NCBI GenBank assembly: GCA_016748015.1
Contig: JAAOMT010000471.1
Location: 6,984 to 22,942 of the forward strand
DNA: 15,959 nt
Reading direction: 5' to 3'
Source of the DNA: Geosiphon pyriformis
Taxonomy: Eukaryota > Glomeromycota > Glomeromycetes > Archaeosporales > Geosiphonaceae
Under the pieces are notes generated by a model, which saw only the letters and a list, made by a program, of their open reading frames with translations, was not told the DNA's origin and made no database searches. Numbering within the stretch: the first letter of the stretch is position 1; each line of letters opens with the position of its first letter. Shown here piece by piece: positions 1-9,464 of the stretch. Both the position numbers and the translations under genes were made by a program.

Positions 1-440
1 TTATTTGCATATTTTTTATAAATAAACAATAATTTAAACTTATATTAAACAATATAAATTAAAAAAACTATTTGTTTTTATTTTATTTAAGTATTTAACA
101 ATTTTTTATTTTAAACATATTTATATATTAAAGTTTAATAACTTTTATATTAATACTTCATATTTTTTACAAAATAATTAATTAATTATTTTTATTTTTA
201 TTAAAAAATTTATTATTTTTATTATTTAAAAAACATATATTATAGTTTTATGAATTTTTAAATAACAAAATAATTATAATAATACTTTTAATTTAAATTT
301 TTTTTTGTATTTTTAACAATCAATAAAAAAATGATTTAATTTATTAAACAAATTAATTTTTTTTTATTTACAAGTAAAATTCAATTATTATTTAATATAA
401 TATAACTATTTAAAATTCTAAATTAAATATAATTTATGTA
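1..440. repeat. Left arm of long terminal inverted repeat
   Basis: This AT-rich stretch is the inverted counterpart of 14,485-14,996. Compared by eye, the first 130 bases match the reverse complement of about 14,867-14,996 at roughly 90%, with one 2-bp gap, and several differences are C/T or G/A transitions. Matching continues inward with small insertions and becomes patchy past about 380. The last recognisable block is near 408-440. The repeat may extend left of base 1, so its true outer end and any target-site duplication are not visible. No gene is seen in it. Confidence 0.87.
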
Positions 441-596
441 CTTGTTATATATAACAAATAATTTTTTAACTCTTTTTTTTATTGTTTTTTGGTCACAACA
501 GAAGTAAAGATTTATTAAAAATTTAATTAGTTTTTTTTTCTTTTTTTCTTTTGTATTTCTTTAATTATTTCTTTTAATTTATTTTCTTTTATTATA
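441..596 (+). other. 5' leader of LINE A, pyrimidine-rich
   Basis: This is non-coding sequence between the inverted repeat and the mutated start of LINE A. It contains a perfect 16-bp palindrome at 442-457 (TTGTTATATATAACAA) and a long T-rich pyrimidine tract at about 529-592. It is presumably part of the element's 5' untranslated or promoter region, by position only. No clear promoter motif was recognised. Confidence 0.5.
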
Positions 597-1127
597 ATAG
601 AACTGATAAGTTTTTCTGTTAATAGTTTTGGTTTGGGTTTGGTTGGTTTAAGGATCTGCTAAATTACCAAGAAAAAATGTGTGAAAAGTGTTTATTCTTA
701 CAGTATATCTTATAAAAAACTAAAAAAATCTAATGTAAGTATTAGTATAATTAATTCATTTACTAGTTTTTTAAGTCTTTAAAATATTAGTGTCTTTGAT
801 AAAAATTCTATGATGTCTTAAGATAACAAATTTAATAAAAAACCAATAGTATCAACAGTTTATTAGATATAAAAAATATATAAAATATAGTTGCTAAAGA
901 AATTAGCTATATAAATTTAGATAATTTAATGATTAACAATAATATGGATAATATTACATTACAAAAAACTTATACTTAAACATATGTATTAAGTTACTTA
1001 CTAAAAACTTTTATTTGTAAATTTAAACAATGATAACAATATTTTATTGCTTTTATTACCTAAGTATAATAGCTTTAAGCAACTTTTATTAATCAAATAA
1101 CATGTGTCAGAAAAATAAAGTTTCAAT

Positions 1128-1520
1128 TTGGCAAAATTATTTGTATTAAATATTGAATTGTCTACCATTTCTGACAAAACTAATAATAATAAATTATTAC
1201 ATATAAAAAATATTTTCTATTGTGTAAATAGTTTTGAAAGAGCTTTTATTTCTTTAAAGTTTTCAAAGATAATTAAATCTTCTTTTATATCTAAGTTGAG
1301 TTTGAAAAAAGCTAGAGAGATAACTGTTAATAAGAAAATTTTAGTTAATAATAATATAAGAAAAACAAATAGCTATACATATTAGATAGTAATTATTAAG
1401 AAGATCCCAATAAATCTTTTTAAATTGACAATAAAATCAGTTTTTTCCAAAGTTAACAAGATTATTTCAATTAAAATGCAGCTTATTAATTTATGACAAA
1501 AGATTTTAATAGAATTTAAG
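1128..1520 (+). other. LINE A: N-terminal gag-like and RRM-like region
   Basis: This piece of the LINE A frame starts with LAKLFVLNIELSTISDKT and continues open to 1382. It corresponds to NISVKKIFTFNISLDAIVKK in LINE B (14,030-13,845). The part from 1386 to 1520 reads IIKKIPINLFKLTIKSVFSK, then IISIKMQLINL, a stop, and QKILIEF. This has the beta-alpha-beta look of an RRM-like RNA-binding fold. The stop TGA at 1494-1496 sits where LINE B has TAA, so both copies lost the same, presumably Trp, codon. The RNA-binding role is inferred from family architecture. Confidence 0.7.
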
Positions 1521-1868
1521 TCATTAAATATTGCTAATTTGGTTGTATCTAAGTGGTTTATTCTTATAGAAAAAAACTTTGTGCATATAATTTTGGCAGT
1601 TAGTAATAAACAGTTGTAAGTTTCAAAAAAATTTCATTGAGCTTTGTTGTATACTCTGTCAATTAGCATTACTGTCCATGATTTTTTTAATTTGTTGAAT
1701 TTATACAGTAAAAAAACTTGTTTTATCAGCTGCAATTCTAGTTTATATGTGTGTAATAAATGTGTTATGGTTTGTATTGTTGATGAAGCATCCAAAAAAA
1801 CTACTATTAATTCTATTCCAGTTTTCAAAAGTGTAAATTTGTGCTAAATTAGTCTTTCTTTAGTCCAT

Positions 1869-1910
1869 TGTGCTTAATATAAACAATTTAGTTACATTTT
1901 TGGTGTATAT
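1869..1910 (+). other. LINE A: CCHC zinc knuckle, ligands mutated
   Basis: The frame reads C-A-stop-Y-K-Q-F-S-Y-I-F-G-V-Y. The spacing is exactly that of CX2CX4HX4C, the gag-type zinc knuckle, with only the first Cys kept. The other two Cys and the His are all Tyr (TAT, TAC, TAT). TGT/TGC to TAT/TAC and CAC to TAC are single G-to-A or C-to-T changes. The knuckle could not bind zinc as written. It probably bound retrotransposon RNA. Confidence 0.8.
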
Positions 1911-2469
1911 TTAATAAATGAAAATTTGGGTAATTACAGTAAACAATTAGTTATCTTTCAGAATTAGATAAGTTTAATAAATATATATAGAAAAAAACAG
2001 ACACTAATTGCTTGTCTGGTTTTATTTAATAAAAAAACTTAGACTCAAATTGCTGGTGGTTTTATTTCTTATGTAGTGTTTTCAGTTTTTCTGCTAAATT
2101 CTTTCAATATAAATAATAAATTTGTTACTTTTAAATATAGTTTTACTAGTCTTGTAAAGCAAATTGACAAGCTGGCTAAGAAATTTGATGTATTTAGACC
2201 AATAGTTTTCTAGTCTAGCTTTGAACATCAGTTGTTGGTAATTATTTTATTATAGAATCAAAGGGCAAATATAATAATAAGTAAGAGTTTAGGTGCATTT
2301 ACTAATAGTAAAACTGTTGTAAAAACAGTGTTCATAGATTTGTTTGTAGTTTCTAAATTGGAGGACAGTTTGATGAGTTTTTTAGATATAGTTATAAATT
2401 TTTTAACCAAAGTAAACAATCTTGTTTTAGAATTAAGATTTTTTTTTAATAACCAGTCTTGTTTGAAAG

Positions 2470-3170
2470 TTTGTTATATGTAATGTTAGAGATATTAATG
2501 TCCCTACTAAGTAGAAAAATATTGTCTATTAATATATAAATTCAAATAATATAGTTTTTATTATTATGAAAACAAAGTTAAGATTTATTATTAGACTTTA
2601 GATTGTGAACAAATTTGATAGAATGTGGATTTTTATATCTGATTTAGATAAAAACTTTTTTAAAACTGAAGTGATAATTATTATAAACAATTTTCTGGCT
2701 TAATATGTTTCTAAAATAGAGAAAGTTTCTGATTATGTTGTTTCTATATAACTTTTTTTTAAGAGCAAGTTCTTGGTTATAATTCTTAATTTGTATGCTA
2801 GTGCTTCTGCTAAAATCAAGTTTAGTCTAGCTTTAAAAGTTAATTTTTTTATAGTTAAAACAGTTAACTTCAGCAGTTTTGTGGTTTTGAGTAAAAATTT
2901 TAACAAAAATAGATCTTAAAAAGTGTAAGTTTTAAGTTCTGTTTGGATTTGGATTTGGTTAATGTATTTAGTGAACATTCATTAATTAATGTTTCTATTT
3001 GAAGCAACTCAAAGAGTGTCAAGAAGATTATTGATTACATTTTTGTAAGTAAAGATTTGTTATTTGTAATTGGTAATCATAAGATTAAATTTGCATCTGA
3101 ATTTTTCAATATTAATTACAAAACTGTTTTAGTTTTAATTGGTTTAAGTGGTTTTTTGAATGTTTAATTG
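2470..3170 (+). other. LINE A: APE-type endonuclease domain, inactivated
   Basis: The domain cuts target DNA to prime reverse transcription. It begins with FVICNVRDINVPTK at 2470, including the conserved Asn of the first motif, in frame 1 relative to the flanking frame. It then reads SKIEKVSDYVVSI and LFFKSKFLVIILNLYASASA. The GDFN-type motif appears as KNFN (2893-2904), consistent with loss of Asp. After a frame shift near 2920 come IIDYIFVSKDLLFV (from 3027) and the final motif, FFNINYKTVLVLIGL, with INYK at 3111-3122. The usual TDHK or SDHK has become INYK, so both the Asp and the catalytic His are lost. Confidence 0.85.
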
Positions 3171-4187
3171 AATAATATAAGAAAGCAATCTAACAAAAAT
3201 CACTGAAGTTTAGAATAAAAGACATAAATAAAATTAAATAGACTTATTTTAAAAAGTGTTTTTCTAATAAATTGTTAACTTTGACAGATATGTTTATAAA
3301 GGCAGAGGTTTCTGGAAATTTGGATTCAATATAAAAGGTATTGAAAAAGATAATAATAAATTTGACTGACAAAATTTTTTTTAAACATTTTTAATTATTC
3401 AAAGAACAAACAATCATCAAAATTTTTTAAATTAGAACTGCTAACTGCTAAGATAACTAAAGCTCTAAGGTCAAGAGATGTGCTTAAGTTGGAATCTCTA
3501 TTTTACACTTGATTAACCATTAATAAAAGCAAAGCTTTGAAGATACAAAACTTGATTCAAAATAGTGCCAAGTTAATAGAAATTTTTAATTGCTTGTTTG
3601 GTATATAAAAAATTTATTCTAAATCCAAAATACATGAATTTAAAACTTCTGAAAATATTGCTATTAGGTATGCAATTGAGAAAAAAATAGGAAACTTTTA
3701 TTCAGACAAAAAACACATAATCAAGAGTATATTAAAAAAGTTTTTTTATAAGATAATACTTGATTATTTGGTGGTTAATAATAAGCTGGCTTTGAAATCT
3801 AAAAAAATTAAGATTAAAATTAATACTATTATAAAGAGTTAAATTAAGAAGTATGTGGTTTTTAAGTTTTTGTTTGGACTTTGGACTAATTAATATGCTT
3901 TTTTAAATTATATAAACAATAGTGTATTTTCAAATATTATAAAAATTATCAATTTTGAGAAGTTGGTATAGATAATTAAAAATTTGCCAAATAAAAAAGC
4001 TGTTGATTTAAGTGGCATTTCTAATAAATAATAGAAAAATTATGGTAATAATATGCTTGGATGTCTTTTGGGTCTTTTGAATATATGTTTGACTTTAGAT
4101 ATAGTTTTGGCTTTGTAAAAAAAAACATAAGTTTCGATAATTTCTAAGTTTTATAATTGGAATAAAATTTTAACAAATACTTGATCT

Positions 4188-4760
4188 ATTGTTCTAATTA
4201 AAATGGCCAAGAAGATTTTTTCTAAAATTCTTTTAAATTGGATTTTTTTTGTTTACAGCTGTTTTGGTGTGTTTTATGAAGACAACTTTTCTGTCTTAAA
4301 AAGTACTTTAACACAATTACTTATTTTTACTGTTAAGTTTGTGGTTAAAGATGTTTTGAAAAAGTTTATTGGTTTTTTTGGTATTATTTATGAAGATAAA
4401 ATAAATAGAATAATGACAAATTTTGGTTTTTTGGTAGTTATTAGGTATATAATAGTCTGAATTAAGATAAAGTATTCTCTTTTTTTCTTTAAAGAATTTT
4501 TTATGATCCCCTTTGTGTAAGATAAAAAGATATAAACATTTATGTAAATATTATATTAACATTAACTTTATAGCTAAGACAAATAAAATTGAAGCCAAAA
4601 ATAAAAAAACTTTTTTTTTGTAGCTGGTGCTTTTGTTGATAACACTATTTGGATTGGAAACAGTCAGATATCTACACAATATATATTAAACATTGCCAGT
4701 AAATTTTTTTGATTAATAATATTTCAATTAACAATAACTATTTTTATTAATTACAGAGTT
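4188..4760 (+). other. LINE A: reverse transcriptase domain, motif A deleted
   Basis: RT block: SIVLIKMAKKIFSKIL is followed by EDNFSVLKSTLTQ and FTVKFVVKDVLKK, which then jumps straight to FIGFFGIIYEDKINRIMTNFG. In LINE B about 32 codons, including motif A, lie between these two segments, so roughly 100 bp is missing here near 4358. Motif B is recognisable in a shifted frame: SLN, stop, DKVFSFF, then RIFYDPL near 4493-4513. Motif C is GAFVDNTIWIGN, with FVDN at 4632-4643, one Asp of FVDD being changed to Asn. Downstream, INSLPISIAKNSKPHRYLEI (from 4776) is a strongly family-like thumb or connection segment. Confidence 0.88.
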
Positions 4761-5762
4761 AAAGATATCATTTTGAAGATCAATAGTTTGCCAATTTCAA
4801 TTGCCAAAAATAGTAAGCCACATAGGTACTTGGAAATTTTTTTGTCAATTAAAAATTTATTTAGACTTAGTTTGGTTAAAACTTATTCTAATATTATGTT
4901 TTTTTCTAATATAGTGTTGAAAAAAGTAATTACTAATAAACAATTCTTATATTTAGTGTTAGCAGTTTTATAGTCTATTATTGGCTATTGATCACAGTTT
5001 AATTTTGTTTTATCCAATATGTGTCACAAATAGGATACTATAGTCAAGAAAAATCTCAAGCTAAAGGCCAATTTGCTGAGAAATTTTTTCAATAAGACTT
5101 TATATTATCTATCTCAATATAATTTAAAACTTTTTGATCAAATTTAGGTTAAGAGAAAGTTAGTTTCATTAGTTATTTTTTTTAATGCCTCTGGTATTCT
5201 TGGGCATTTATTTGAACACAAGTTTTTAGATTTGCAGATTTTAAGGTAAAACTCTCTTGGATTTTTTGCAATTTTTTGTTAAATTGTATGTTAGTCTAGT
5301 AAACAATTTTTAGCTAGAATAATAAAGATTTTCTTACTTAATAAGTTATCTATTATAAACACTTTGCCTAATATATTCTGCAGTCTGGGAAAGTTTTTAA
5401 TATTAAATATTCTGAGTGGGTTTTTGTACTATGATTCAATGCACTTTTTAAAGCAGTTCAATATTATATTTAATAACAAACTTCTGAACAAGAAGAATAG
5501 TATGATGAATTAAAAAACTTTTTAATATTGGAAAAAATTAGATCTTAGGAGTCCTGTGTTTCATTGGTTTAACTCGGTTTTAAAAATAATAATAATTGTT
5601 TGAAATTGAATTTTTTGGAAATTAATAGTTTGTTTGATGCAAATGTTGTAAAATTTGTTAGGTTTTCTAAAGTGCATAATAGTTTGTTTAAGATTTGATC
5701 AGATATTATTAAAGTATATATGAATAGTTTTCTAAAAAACATAAGTTGCTAATAAGACTATA

Positions 5763-6090
5763 GCATATTTTTTTGTGATGAATATGAGAGTTAGTGTTAT
5801 GATTTATAGACTTCTGTCTTCTATAATAACCAAGCTGCAAATTATGGCTTTGTTCTTATTGTAGATTTCATTTTTTTGTGTAATAGTAATGTATCTGAAT
5901 AGTCAAATTACTATTAATGCTTATGTTTCTAAGATTGAATTTACTGAGCTGAACTTTCACAATCAATATTGGATGGAGAGAAAGCATATTGTCAAATTAA
6001 TAAAGATTAAGCATCATTTAGTTCAATAAATAAAAATTAAAAGTTATTTGAATGTTTTTGGCAATATTAAGACTAATTTTTTGGCAAAAG
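5763..6090 (+). other. LINE A: RNase H domain, catalytic residues mutated
   Basis: This domain would degrade RNA of the RNA-DNA hybrid. It reads AYFFVMNMRVSVMIYRLLSS, then IITKLQIMALFLL. The Glu of the usual AELQA is Lys. At 5892-5906 it reads YLNSQ instead of the usual YSDSQ or YLDSQ, so the Asp is Asn. Later IKIKSYLNVFGNIKTNFLAK resembles the family VKGHSG...G...AD.LA, with His changed to Tyr and Asp to Asn. All four substitutions are single C-to-T or G-to-A steps. Confidence 0.82.
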
Positions 6091-6299
6091 TGATTGCCTT
6101 TTCTCTTTTATCTTTGCCAGTTGGAGTGATTGAATATTTTGTTATAACTAAAGGCATAGTCATGTTTGACAACACTCATTATTTTGTTTATAATGTTTAT
6201 TAATTAATTAATTATGCTTAGTAAAAGACTGGCTCTAGTTACAACATTCTTCTTAATTCCTTAATTAATAAAGTGAATTAGGTATCTACTATATAGGTT

Positions 6300-6491
6300 T
6301 GGCACCCTAATTCTCATATGTTGTCTGAGTTTATTAGCAAGAAATTGGCTAATATACATACCTATTTAATAAAAGCTATACATAAATGTTTGCCAATAGT
6401 ACTTAGAAAAAAATTGTATAATAAGTTATATTCTGGAGTTTTGTGTTTGTTTTGTAAAAAAATTGAGTTGTTGGATTATTTTTTCATTTAT
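6300..6491 (+). other. LINE A: C-terminal zinc-finger region
   Basis: It starts WHPNSHMLSEFISKKLANIH and continues through TYLIKAIHKCLPIVLRKKLY. It then has a finger with Cys at 6444 and 6453 (CLFC), Tyr at 6477 where His is expected, and Tyr at 6489 where Cys is expected. The spacing is CX2CX7HX3C. CCHC fingers after the RT and RNase H are usual in LINE polyproteins. The string YAND at 6489-6500 looks like a changed YADD box but lies far downstream of the RT, so it belongs to this finger. Confidence 0.8.
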
Positions 6492-6986
6492 GCTAATGAT
6501 ACTGGCATTTAAAAAAAAATTTTGTTAAAGGCTTCAAATGTTTAAATTTTGTTAGTTAGAATCTGTAGCTCTTTTTTTACTGTTTTGAAAACTCTTTTTG
6601 AGTGCTTATTAAATGTGAAATTGTACATAGTAATTTTTAAAGGCTTTGTATTAAAACATTGGTGTAATAAAACTGTTGTGATCCTTAAAAAAAAGAAACA
6701 AATTGTTGTAATAATAGTAAAATTTGTGAAATATTTGGTAAAAAAACATTGTTCAAGAATTTGGTTTGTAAAGTTTAGGCATAAAGTAAATATAAAAAGG
6801 ACTAGTTTGGTAAAAAATAATAATTTGATGTTTATATTGTCTTGTAATTAGGCTAGAAGTTTGTCAAATGGAGTAATTTATCTGCTCAATATTATTGAGT
6901 TTTTTATTATTAGCTTTGGTAAACATAAGTCATATACTTTTTTTTCTAATTTAAGTGATTATGTTAATGTTTATATAAATATATAG

Positions 6987-7155
6987 TATTGTTTTGTTTG
7001 GCCCAAATAGTTGGTTACATGTAGCCAATACATAAGTTGTATTTATTTGGAATTACTTAATTTGATTCTATATGCTAAATAGTGGTTAAGCTTTACTTAT
7101 TAATTATTATTAAAAAAAATACATATAACTAGTCATCTGGTTAATTAAGATAATA
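6987..7155. other. Shared tail-to-tail 3' region of the two LINEs
   Basis: The 169 bases between the two convergent stop codons hold both 3' untranslated ends. On the LINE A side there are two potential RNA hairpins: TTTGGCCCAAA (6997-7007) and TTGGTTACATGTAGCCAA (7011-7028). An A-run of eight at 7112-7119 is a candidate 3' end of LINE A. From the other side, LINE B's 3' tail begins TATTATC and later AGTTATATGTA, and resembles the start of LINE A's tail only weakly. LINE B's tail therefore seems truncated at about 7120. Confidence 0.55.
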
Positions 7156-7599
7156 CTATATAATTATATTAAAAACTTTTTTAACTGTATCTGTAAAAAA
7201 CAGACAACTTATTTTTAATTCAAAACTAATAATATAACTCTTTCCAATTTTTAACAAATAAGTAATTTTATTTAAAATTTTAATAGAAAAACCACAAACA
7301 ATATCAAATATAATTTATTTTAGCTTTAAGTTTCAAATTAGGTATCTATATTTACTTCTTATAATCAATAATTAAATTCTGAACAAATTCAACTAATTTA
7401 GACATAATAAGCTTAGTAATTTTGAAAAAAATCTTAGTTTTTATCAACCAATTCTTAAAAACAAATTTCTTATATAAAACTATATACAAATTAATATTAA
7501 AAACACACATAATCAATGACTAATGAACTATAAATAAAGCCAAATTTGTATTAGTTAAAAACTAGTAAAAAGTAAAATGTTTATTTAATAAATTTTAAT

Positions 7600-7815
7600 A
7601 AATTAAAAAATTTGAGCTGTAAATAAAACTATAATTTAAAAACTCTATCTTATCACAATATACATATAATATATTTGAATAATTAGTAATTATATAAGTG
7701 TTTTTTAACTATTATTAGCAATTTTTTATGTAAAGTCTTTATTAAATACATATATAAATTAGTAATGACTTTGCTTATGTATTCAACAGCCATATAAAAA
7801 TCAGAATACCAAACT
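7600..7815 (-). other. LINE B: C-terminal zinc-finger region
   Basis: The frame VWYSDFYMAVEYISKVITNL, then LIKTLHKKLLIIVKKHLYN, matches LINE A's VWHPNSHM and LIKAIHKCLPIVLRKKLYN. After a one-base slip it reads YCDKIEFLNYSFIY. That is one finger Cys, with Tyr in the expected His and last Cys positions, like LINE A. WHP has become WYS, again mostly transitions. Confidence 0.75.
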
Positions 7816-8129
7816 AAAACAGTATGTTTTTAACTAATATTACCAATATACAAAAAATGCATAACATTAAAATTCAATCTAACTTCTTATTAAAAATGTT
7901 TTATAATATTATTTATAGTTTTAACAAAATAATAAATATTATTAAACATTATTTTATTATTAGCCATTAAAAAATTTTCTTTAATATTTACCAAAAAAAC
8001 AAGCTCTAAAAAAATAGTCTAATCTGCCAACTTATTAATATGCTCATTGTTTAATACATTAAAATAATTTTTTATCTTGGCTCAATTTACAAAAATGTCT
8101 TTATTTTTGACCAAATTATTAATATAATA

Positions 8130-8380
8130 GTGCTTTATCTAATATTTATTATAAAAATTAAGTATCACTAATATTAATTTAACTTAATATACATCCAAAA
8201 AAGTCTAACTGTCAGAATAAATTGTAACTTTAGATAAAATTGAAACACATTTAAGAGTTAGAGCAATAATTTATATCTTAACCAAAATTAAAGACAACAA
8301 TTTATTAATTTCTACACTTATATACAAACTCAGATCAAAAAAATAGACAGTTATATTATCTATAGCACCAAAAAGCCAAA
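8130..8380 (-). other. LINE B: RNase H domain, damaged
   Basis: The minus strand reads TVYFFDLSLYISVEINKLLS, then LILVKI, a stop, IIALTLKCVSILSKVTIYSDS and a stop (YSDS at 8219-8208). Compared with LINE A the core Asp of YSDS is kept, but the Glu of AELQ is Lys and both Gln codons are stops. Its distance from the 3' junction (about 1.3 kb) equals that of the RNase H in LINE A, which shows the two 3' halves are collinear. Confidence 0.82.
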
Positions 8381-8559
8381 GTTTTTAACTAAACTATCAG
8401 TATAAATTGAGATTTTAAGCAAAGATACATTCTTTTAATTAGAACAAACAATATTAAAATCATATGTATTAATTATATTTATTTTAAAAAAGTGTTTAGA
8501 AACAGATAAAAAATCTTAGATTAAATCAAATCTGTATAAACCAAGAGGGAACTAAACTT

Positions 8560-8830
8560 TGAAATCCAATTATTTTTACTAATAAAAAATTTTTTGAACA
8601 AAATATTTTTCATAATTATTCAAAAGTTGGTTAGCAAAAATAATACCAAAGTATTTTAGAAATTTAAAAATTCGAAAATAATTTATCTGATTCAGAATAT
8701 TTAAAATAGAAATATTATGTTTAAAATAAAAAGCATTGAGTAGATTAATAAACAAAAATATATTATTGTGCCAAAAAATTTTAGTAATACTAACCAAAAA
8801 ATTGTTTACAGAATTGATTTTCAACTTAAT
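8560..8830 (-). other. LINE B: conserved linker between RT and RNase H
   Basis: The longest open stretch of LINE B (8824-8579) reads SVNNFLVSITKIF, then FKYFGII-like segments including FLKYFGIIFANQLLNN. It corresponds to LINE A's ARIIKIFLLNKLSIINTLPN region (about 5310-5480, with FLKQFNIIFNNKLLN). The open start is TTG, not ATG, and there is no sign of an independent gene. It is a surviving fragment of the polyprotein with no known catalytic motif. Confidence 0.7.
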
Positions 8831-9464
8831 GAAAAACTGAAAAAAATTTTGAAAAATTCAACTTGAGATCTACAAATTCAATAATTTATGTCTACAAAAA
8901 TATTTTTAATATTAGCAAAATTTATTACTAATATCATTTTTTTTTCTGTTTAGACTTAATTAAAAGACTTTAAATTATATAAATATAAATAATACATAGC
9001 TTTATTAAAAAAGTTTTTAGACAAATTGGCTTTAGACTTTAACATTTTTTTAGTTAAACAATTTTACTTATCATATATACTTTTGCTAATAAAACTAAAC
9101 TGTATTTTATATTCAAAAATAGGCTGTAAAACAGCTAAAACCAAATAAGAAAATTGTTTGTTTGATATAGTTTTATATAAGACCATAGATAAAAAAACTT
9201 TATATCTAAATTTATTTTTTTCAAACTTGAACCAGAAAAACTTTTAGTTAATAAAAAAATATCCAAATATTAATAAGCTTTACCAGTTTTTGCAATTGAA
9301 ATAAAAGACTTACTTATACTTAAAAAAACATTATTGGTTCTTAGATTAATTAAAATAACTACTGTTTTGTTTATATTTATTAAAATATTTATAATAGCAA
9401 AGAATTTATTAATAATATTCAAAATATTCTGTATTGTTATTTTATAGTTACCAATTTAAATTGT

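Larger units (their letters stand above)
597..6986 (+). pseudogene. LINE A: degenerate non-LTR retrotransposon polyprotein
   Basis: This is a decayed LINE polyprotein of about 2,130 codons. In life it would bind its RNA, nick the target, reverse-transcribe and remove template RNA. The order is N-terminal region, RRM-like segment (1386-1520), CCHC knuckle (1869-1910), APE endonuclease (about 2470-3170), RT (about 4188-4760), RNase H (5763-6090) and C-terminal zinc finger (6444-6491). It ends with YVNVYINI and TAG. The reading frame stays in one phase for most of its length; shifts are visible near 870, 1050, 2465, 2920, 3206, 3400, 4430 and 4530. Many in-frame TAA, TAG and TGA codons fall where Gln or Trp is expected. 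The likely start at 597 reads ATA, apparently from ATG. The combination of APE endonuclease, RNase H and a gag-like knuckle suggests an I/Tad-like LINE (inference). It resembles, from memory, Glomeromycotina RT polyproteins. It cannot be functional. Confidence 0.93.

Noticed and set aside
1634-1847. Overlapping open frames on both strands at 1634-1828 (minus) and 1644-1847 (plus)
   Set aside because: The plus-strand frame is a surviving piece of LINE A between stops. The minus-strand one is its antisense shadow.
6489-6503. YAND followed by TG, resembling a mutated YADD box of reverse transcriptase
   Set aside because: It lies 1.8 kb downstream of the genuine motif C (FVDN at 4632-4643), and after RNase H. 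The Tyr is the expected last Cys of a C-terminal zinc finger whose first two Cys are at 6444 and 6453.
597-6986. A reassigned genetic code in which stops are read as amino acids
   Set aside because: All three stops occur, at both Gln and Trp positions. Catalytic and zinc residues are also lost, there are frame shifts, and the intact gene at 15,365 uses no internal stops.
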